From: an uncultured bacterium
Lineage (GTDB): Bacteria > Verrucomicrobiota > Kiritimatiellia > RFP12 > UBA1067
Direction of reading: 5' to 3'
Assembly: GCA_902776615.1 (NCBI GenBank)
Contig: CACYQU010000007.1
Span: 1-53,933 of the forward strand
Length of the DNA: 53,933 nt
Below the pieces are notes generated by a model. It saw nothing but the letters and a program-made list of their open reading frames with translations. It had not been told where the DNA came from and did no database searches. Position numbers and translations under genes: made by a program. Positions 49,876 to 53,933 of the stretch are shown one piece after another; positions within the stretch are counted from its first letter, which is position 1; the number at the start of each line of letters is the position of its first letter.

Positions 49876-50553
49876 ATGACAGCATGGCTCATAGTCGCTC
49901 TCTTCGCCGCCTCGTTTGCGGGGCTCGCCTGGTTCTTCGCATCCGGTGTGAAGATAAAGGTCGGCTGGCAGAACGGCGACACTCCACTTGCCCGTTGGCT
50001 GGACGAGCGGCGCAGGACCAAATTCAACGCGCAGCTTCCCGAGGCGCTTGCGACAATGTCGAACGCGCTGCGCGCGGGGTTTTCGCTTTCCCAGGCTTTC
50101 GACGCGGTTGTGGATCTCGGCGAACAGCCGGTGAGCGAGGAGTTTCGCATCTTCCAGCAGCAGATACGCATAGGCATGAGCTTCGAGGATGCGCTTGAAT
50201 CGCTTTCGCAGCGCGTCGGGTCGGACGATCTCACTCTTGTCACGACAGCAATCCTCGTGAGCCGCAAGACCGGCGGAAACGTAACGGAGATATTCGACAA
50301 GATATCCGACACCATCCGTGGACGCATGAAGATCGAGCGCAAGGTTCGAACCCTCACCGCCCAGGGCCGTATGCAAGGGCTGATCGTTTCGCTCATGCCG
50401 CTCGCGCTTGGCATAATACTTACGGTCATGAAGCCGAAACTGATGATACCGTTCTTCTGCAGCGCGGCCGGCGCAGTGTCGATTGTCGTGGTCGTGGTGC
50501 TGATAACGGTTGGCTGGCTCATAATAAGAAAGATCATAAGGATAGACGTCTAG
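49876..50553 (+). CDS. tadB: Tad pilus inner-membrane protein TadB
   Basis: A 225-aa protein with an N-terminal membrane helix, a T2SSF cytoplasmic domain (about residues 55-165: LPEALATMSNALRAGFSLSQ and VSRKTGGNVTEIFDKISDTI) and two C-terminal membrane helices. This is the inner-membrane platform partner of CpaF. It lacks some of the N-terminal helices of longer TadB proteins, and no TadC partner follows; tmk overlaps its stop region instead. Confidence 0.88.
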   Translation: MTAWLIVALFAASFAGLAWFFASGVKIKVGWQNGDTPLARWLDERRRTKFNAQLPEALATMSNALRAGFSLSQAFDAVVDLGEQPVSEEFRIFQQQIRIGMSFEDALESLSQRVGSDDLTLVTTAILVSRKTGGNVTEIFDKISDTIRGRMKIERKVRTLTAQGRMQGLIVSLMPLALGIILTVMKPKLMIPFFCSAAGAVSIVVVVVLITVGWLIIRKIIRIDV

Positions 50554-50555
50554 TG

Positions 50556-51215
50556 ATGACAGGCAGGTTCATAACTTTCGAAGGTGGCGAAGGGTGCGGC
50601 AAATCCACGCAGGCGGCGCGGCTTGCCGACGAACTGCGTGCGCGCGGAGTAGAGGTTGTCGTGACTCGCGAACCGGGCGGAACCCGTCTTGCAGAGCTCA
50701 TACGTTCGCTGCTCAAGGACGAGCGAGAGGACCCTCCCTGCGACAGAAGCGAGCTGCTGCTCTTCCTTGCTGCGCGCGCGCAGCTTGTGCGCAATGTGAT
50801 TCGTCCCGCGCTCGCCGCCGGAAAGTGGGTGGTGTGCGACCGCTTCAGCGATTCCACATTCGCCTATCAGGGGTATGGAAGGGGCCTGCCGCTGGACGCG
50901 CTCAGGCTCATGAACGATTTTGCCGTGAACGGTCTTTCGCCAGATCTCACATTGCTGCTGGATGTAAGGCCGGAGGTTGCCTTGGCGCGAATGCGCCGGC
51001 GCGAAGAGGCCACCAACACTTCGTCCGACCGTATCGAGCAGGCCGGGGACGGCTTCCATTCGCGTCTGCGCGACGGCTTCGCAAGACTTGCCGAGGCGGA
51101 GCCGGGCCGCATCAAGACAATCGACGCCAACGGTTCGCAGGACGAGGTGTGGTGCAAGGTGCTTGCCGCGGTGGACGCCGCATTCGGAGCGACAGGTTCC
51201 GGGAGGCGCCTGTGA
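50556..51215 (+). CDS. tmk: Thymidylate kinase
   Basis: Phosphorylates dTMP to dTDP. The 219-aa protein has the P-loop EGGEGCGKSTQ near residue 11, the DR(F/Y) motif CDRFSDSTFAYQGYGRGL near 91 and a LID region MRRREEATNTSSDRIE near 148. The acidic P-loop and the position of the basic residues match bacterial TMPKs. A GTG at 50553 is an alternative start. The stop overlaps the GTG of holB, the usual tmk-holB pairing. Confidence 0.95.
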   Translation: MTGRFITFEGGEGCGKSTQAARLADELRARGVEVVVTREPGGTRLAELIRSLLKDEREDPPCDRSELLLFLAARAQLVRNVIRPALAAGKWVVCDRFSDSTFAYQGYGRGLPLDALRLMNDFAVNGLSPDLTLLLDVRPEVALARMRRREEATNTSSDRIEQAGDGFHSRLRDGFARLAEAEPGRIKTIDANGSQDEVWCKVLAAVDAAFGATGSGRRL

Positions 51216-52033
51216 CTGTTGCCGACGCATTCGCGCTCGTGTCGCGCGCCATAGACGAAGGCCGTGCAGCGAACGGCTACCTCGTCTGCGGCGACCTGAA
51301 AGGCGGTTGCGCCGAGTTTGCGAATCTCGTGCTCGGCAGACTTTTCCCCGAAGAACCCGAGCAGATCGCAAGCCGCTCGCACCCGGATGTGGTCTATCTG
51401 GAGCCGCAGGGCAAAAGCCGCACGATAAAAGTCGCGCGCGGCAAGGACGACGACGGCCCGGGAATGCGAGATGGTCTTATCGAGCCAATGTCCGTCACGG
51501 CCTTTTCCGGCGGTTGGAAGGTTGGCGTGATAGTCGGCGCCGACAGAATGCAGGAAGAAGCCGCTAACGCGTTTCTGAAGACGCTTGAGGAGCCGCCGCC
51601 GAAAACGATGTTCCTGCTGCTCACCGACCAGCCAGACTCGATATTGCCGACAATCATTTCCCGCACGCAGCGAATCGACCTGCCCATGCCGCCCGGCGTA
51701 TTGGAAGGCAATGCAGGCGCGGCTGTCGCGGAGGTGTTCGGGTCTGCCGCGCTCGACGGAACGCACCCCAAAGCCGTGGCGGCCCGTCGGCTTGCGGAAA
51801 TTCTTTCGGGACTTAAAGACGAGGCCGAGCCGGAGGATGCGCCGATTGTGCGCAAAACGTTCTACAAAACCGTTATGAGTTTCGTTCGCGGGTGGATGGT
51901 TTCGGGCGCGTTGCCCCGCCATCTGGCGTTTCGCAATATCGAGGCCGTCGAAGAAGCCTATCGTCGCAGTTGCAAGTTCATAAGCGACGAGACGGTTCTT
52001 TGCTCGATGGTCGACAAAATGATATGGCCATGA
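51212..52033 (+). CDS. holB: DNA polymerase III delta' subunit-like clamp-loader protein
   Basis: A 273-aa AAA+ family clamp-loader subunit. The sensor region IVGADRMQEEAANAFLKTLEEPPPKT-type stretch (split here: MQEEAANAFLKTLEEPP near 113) and the SRC-like arginine-finger segment TIISRTQRIDLPMP near 148 are conserved. The Walker A position reads CGDLKGGC without GKT, consistent with the non-hydrolysing delta' role. It lacks the Cys4 zinc module seen in E. coli delta'. The GTG start overlaps the tmk stop. Confidence 0.85.
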   Translation: MTVADAFALVSRAIDEGRAANGYLVCGDLKGGCAEFANLVLGRLFPEEPEQIASRSHPDVVYLEPQGKSRTIKVARGKDDDGPGMRDGLIEPMSVTAFSGGWKVGVIVGADRMQEEAANAFLKTLEEPPPKTMFLLLTDQPDSILPTIISRTQRIDLPMPPGVLEGNAGAAVAEVFGSAALDGTHPKAVAARRLAEILSGLKDEAEPEDAPIVRKTFYKTVMSFVRGWMVSGALPRHLAFRNIEAVEEAYRRSCKFISDETVLCSMVDKMIWP

Positions 52034-52956
52034 AGTTAGCGCTTTCGACCAACTGGTGCAACCGTCGCCTAGAGAGTGGCGAGGCGATAGTCGACGAGGC
52101 GCTCTCGCTTGGTTTCGACTCGCTGGAACTTGGTTTTCGCACAACTCAAGAGCAGGTCGCCGGCTTCAAGGCGCGTCTGGACGAGATGCCGGTCGGCAGC
52201 ATACATGCGTTCTGCCCGGTTCCCATTTCGGCTCCGCAAGGCCACCCCGAACTGTTCACGCTCGCAAGCTTCGATCCGTTTGCGCGGTCGCTCGCCCGGG
52301 CGCATGTCGCGAACAACGCGCGCTTTGCCGCCGAGATGGGGGCCGACACCGTCGTTCTGCACGCAGGGCGCGTCGCATTTTCCGGCTTGTTCCGGGTAAA
52401 CGACTCCGAAACGCTTCGCGCGACGCTGAAGAAGTGCGGCAACGACACGACGGCCAAGGCATACAGGCGCGCGTTTGCCAGGGCGAAGTCTCTGCGCGAG
52501 GCGAGAGGCGCGAAACTCATGGACCGCTTCAAGCAGGAGTTGTCCGCGCTCGTACCTGTTCTGGAAAAAGGCGGCGTGGCTCTGGCTCTTGAAAACCTGC
52601 CCTACTATGAAGGATTCCCGAACGAAGCGGAAATGTGCGCGATCCTTGACGAGTTCAAGGGCGCGCCAATCAAGGCCTGGTTCGACACCGGACACGACCG
52701 TGTGCGTTACATGCACGGATGGATTGAAAAGCCAACCGACCTCGATTCGCGCGAAGATGCTTTCGCCGGCATGCACCTCAATGACGTGAAGGACTACTTC
52801 GACGATCATCTGCCGCCAGGCGAAGGCAATGTCGATTTCGCCGCGCTGAAACCGCTCGCCGAAAAGGTGCGCCACATAGTCGTAGAGCCTTCCGCGGCAG
52901 TCGAACGCGAAAATCTCGCCGCAGGCCTTGCGCACATACGCTCCGTATGGGCATGA
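52024..52956 (+). CDS. Sugar phosphate isomerase/epimerase-like TIM-barrel protein
   Basis: A 310-aa protein of the AP-endonuclease-2/xylose-isomerase-like TIM-barrel superfamily. The metal-site strands are visible: VLHAGR near 118, LALENLPYYEGFPNEAEM near 190, WFDTGHDRVRYMHG near 220 and MHLNDVKD near 247, supplying Glu, Asp, His residues for a divalent metal. A specific sugar cannot be named. It overlaps the end of holB; ATG 52030 (two codons later) is an alternative start. Confidence 0.8.
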   Translation: MAMKLALSTNWCNRRLESGEAIVDEALSLGFDSLELGFRTTQEQVAGFKARLDEMPVGSIHAFCPVPISAPQGHPELFTLASFDPFARSLARAHVANNARFAAEMGADTVVLHAGRVAFSGLFRVNDSETLRATLKKCGNDTTAKAYRRAFARAKSLREARGAKLMDRFKQELSALVPVLEKGGVALALENLPYYEGFPNEAEMCAILDEFKGAPIKAWFDTGHDRVRYMHGWIEKPTDLDSREDAFAGMHLNDVKDYFDDHLPPGEGNVDFAALKPLAEKVRHIVVEPSAAVERENLAAGLAHIRSVWA

Positions 52957-52960
52957 TGAT

Positions 52961-52971
52961 TATGGTATAAT
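52961..52971 (+). promoter_or_regulatory. Extended -10 box, predicted leaderless
   Basis: TATGGTATAAT with hexamer 52966-52971 lies 6 nt before the ATG at 52978. No Shine-Dalgarno is present. Confidence 0.7.
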
Positions 52972-52977
52972 TCGTCC

Positions 52978-53640
52978 ATGAAGAAATTCCACGAGAAGGG
53001 CAGATACACAAGCGGCGAGGAGGTCGCCAACGCAGTGACGCATGTCGTCGGGTCGCATCTTGGCGCGGCGATGCTGGCGCTTCTCATTTGGCAAGGCGCA
53101 ACAAGCGGCGTGGATGTTGCGTGGAAAGTAACCAGCGCGGCGATATTCGGTTTTTCCATGATTCTCCTCTACTCCGTTTCGTCTGCATACCATACTGTTA
53201 CGTATATGCCCGCCAAGCGAGTGCTTCATGTTATGGACCACATGGCCATCTATTTTCTGATAGCCGGCACATATACCCCGTTCTGCCTCGTTACGCTGCG
53301 TCGCGACTGTCCGGCGCTCGCCTGGACGATATTCGGCGTAGAGTGGGGCGCCGCTCTTGCCGGAATATTCTTCAAGCTCAAGACGACCGGGCGCTTCAGG
53401 TATCTCTCGACCAGTGCGTATGTAATAATGGGTTGGGTTGCGCTTGCTGCGATTGCGCCGCTCGTGCGCACACTCAGAGGTCCCGGAATAATGTGGCTTT
53501 CGCTCGGCGGCGGGCTTTATACGCTTGGTTGTGCGTTCTATCTTTGGAAATCTCTGCCGTATTCGCACATGGTCTGGCATATCTTTGTGCTTGCCGGTAC
53601 GATATGTCACTTTTTCTGTGTTTTATGGCACGTTATGTAG
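52978..53640 (+). CDS. Hemolysin III (PAQR-like) family membrane protein
   Basis: A 220-aa protein with seven predicted membrane helices. Family signatures: EEVANAVTHVVGSHLG near residue 13, SSAYHTVTYMPAKRVLHVMDHMAIYFLIAGTYTPFCL-type core (HxxDH near 84) and a C-terminal HMVWHIFVLAGTICHFF with the metal-binding histidines. Bacterial Hly-III proteins are structurally related to eukaryotic PAQR receptors; a lipid hydrolase or metal-dependent membrane role is suspected. It is transcribed alone from a leaderless-type promoter and followed by the tRNA/rRNA unit. Confidence 0.92.
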   Translation: MKKFHEKGRYTSGEEVANAVTHVVGSHLGAAMLALLIWQGATSGVDVAWKVTSAAIFGFSMILLYSVSSAYHTVTYMPAKRVLHVMDHMAIYFLIAGTYTPFCLVTLRRDCPALAWTIFGVEWGAALAGIFFKLKTTGRFRYLSTSAYVIMGWVALAAIAPLVRTLRGPGIMWLSLGGGLYTLGCAFYLWKSLPYSHMVWHIFVLAGTICHFFCVLWHVM

Positions 53641-53700
53641 TCCTGGCGTAGGGCTTTATCGCCCCAGAAGCGACTTTTTAACTTTTTTTCATTTACCCCC

Positions 53701-53730
53701 TTGCGCACTGCAAGGCGAAAATGATATACT
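53701..53730 (+). promoter_or_regulatory. Promoter of the tRNA-Asn/23S rRNA unit
   Basis: TTGCGC (53701-53706), an 18-nt spacer and TATACT (53725-53730) form a recognisable -35/-10 pair 20 nt before the tRNA. Its presence argues that this unit is transcribed independently of any 16S gene. Confidence 0.65.
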
Positions 53731-53749
53731 ATCACCCGCTTGTCCAAAT

Positions 53750-53824
53750 TCGGGCGTGGCGCAGTGGTAGCGCAGTTGACTGTTAATCAATTGGTCGCTG
53801 GTTCGAATCCAGCCGCCCGAGCCA
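53750..53824 (+). tRNA. tRNA-Asn (anticodon GTT)
   Basis: Cloverleaf with acceptor stem TCGGGCG/CGCCCGA, D arm GCGC-AGTGGTA-GCGC, anticodon loop CTGTTAA with GTT, T arm GCTGG-TTCGAAT-CCAGC, discriminator G and an encoded CCA end. Confidence 0.96.
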
Positions 53825-53906
53825 AGTCAGGCATTGATCTTTGAAAAGCGGTAGTTGGAGATTAAAGAGAATTGCAACGTAAACGAGATAGGCGAGAGTT
53901 CTAAAG
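53825..53906 (+). other. Spacer between tRNA-Asn and 23S rRNA, with antitermination-like leader
   Basis: Contains TTGATCTTTGAAAA, the type of box seen in rRNA spacers before 23S genes (boxA/boxB region), followed by sequence likely to pair with the far end of 23S during processing. No other gene is present. Confidence 0.6.
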
Positions 53907-53933
53907 AAGTTTCTTGCTAAGCGTATACGGGCG
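53907..53933 (+). rRNA. 23S rRNA, 5' end (truncated by the window edge)
   Basis: GCTAAGCGTATACGGGCG at the right edge matches the conserved 23S start (ACTAAGCGTACACGG(T)GG in E. coli). The mature 5' end is placed about 10 nt upstream by analogy. No 16S gene precedes it. Confidence 0.75.

Overview
The window reads as one contiguous stretch of a fairly GC-rich bacterial chromosome. The gene content (GH109-type glycosidase, SGNH/SASA esterase, GTP-type PEP carboxykinase, plant/protist-like ATP phosphofructokinase, formate-tetrahydrofolate ligase, Tad secretion ATPase, Fe-S/Tat trio) and the weakly conserved secreted proteins suggest an anaerobic, glycan-degrading member of the PVC group, most like gut Kiritimatiellota/Verrucomicrobiota. 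This is an inference from gene families; the only rRNA present is the first ~27 bases of a 23S gene at the right edge.

Layout. 1-430: gene-free, with six CCCTWAGGG sites exactly 22 bp apart, two smaller direct repeats, then a promoter and TPP riboswitch. 511-7741: thiC, a SemiSWEET-like membrane protein, phosphofructokinase, a P-loop nucleoside kinase-like protein, a two-domain esterase, an ECF-like sigma factor and EF-P. 7766-12018: a polyferredoxin membrane protein, an Fe-S aldo/keto reductase, a Tat-exported ferredoxin, TatA and UvrC. 12096-14312: a membrane-anchored coiled-coil protein, a small lipoprotein and an RluA-type pseudouridine synthase.

14345-26643 is the most unusual part. A ~300-nt leader precedes a cysteine-rich secreted protein. 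Then come a parvulin-type foldase, an O-antigen-ligase-like membrane protein, three secreted proteins sharing a C-terminal beta-rich module (a thioredoxin-fold protein with two InlB-like repeats, a C10 cysteine peptidase without a propeptide, a second thioredoxin-fold protein), a paralogue of the cysteine-rich protein, and two tandem HEAT-like membrane-anchored proteins. A polyprenyl-phosphate sugar transferase follows. I read this as a candidate undescribed surface-protein maturation or anchoring locus: export, disulfide handling, folding, proteolysis and glycan attachment. Function is inferred.

26645-32599 continues with surface-glycan genes: sugar transferase, FGE-like protein, a nucleophile-less DUF3089-type lipoprotein, nitroreductase and a pyruvyltransferase-GT2 fusion. 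32691-37884: topA with an unusual triple-repeat tail, a XerC/D recombinase, galE and a degenerate uracil-DNA-glycosylase-like protein. 37953-39938 (minus strand): a DjlA-like co-chaperone and pheA. 40123-47314: pckA, a GH109 glycosidase, argS and fhs. 47316-50553: part of a Tad locus (cpaB, FHA-cpaF, tadB), overlapping tmk-holB-sugar isomerase. 52978 on: a hemolysin III protein, tRNA-Asn and the start of 23S rRNA.

A recurring regulatory feature is an extended -10 box (TATGGTATAAT-like) with no obvious -35. In at least six genes it lies only 6-8 nt before the start codon, which predicts leaderless mRNAs; other genes use the same box with a normal leader and Shine-Dalgarno.
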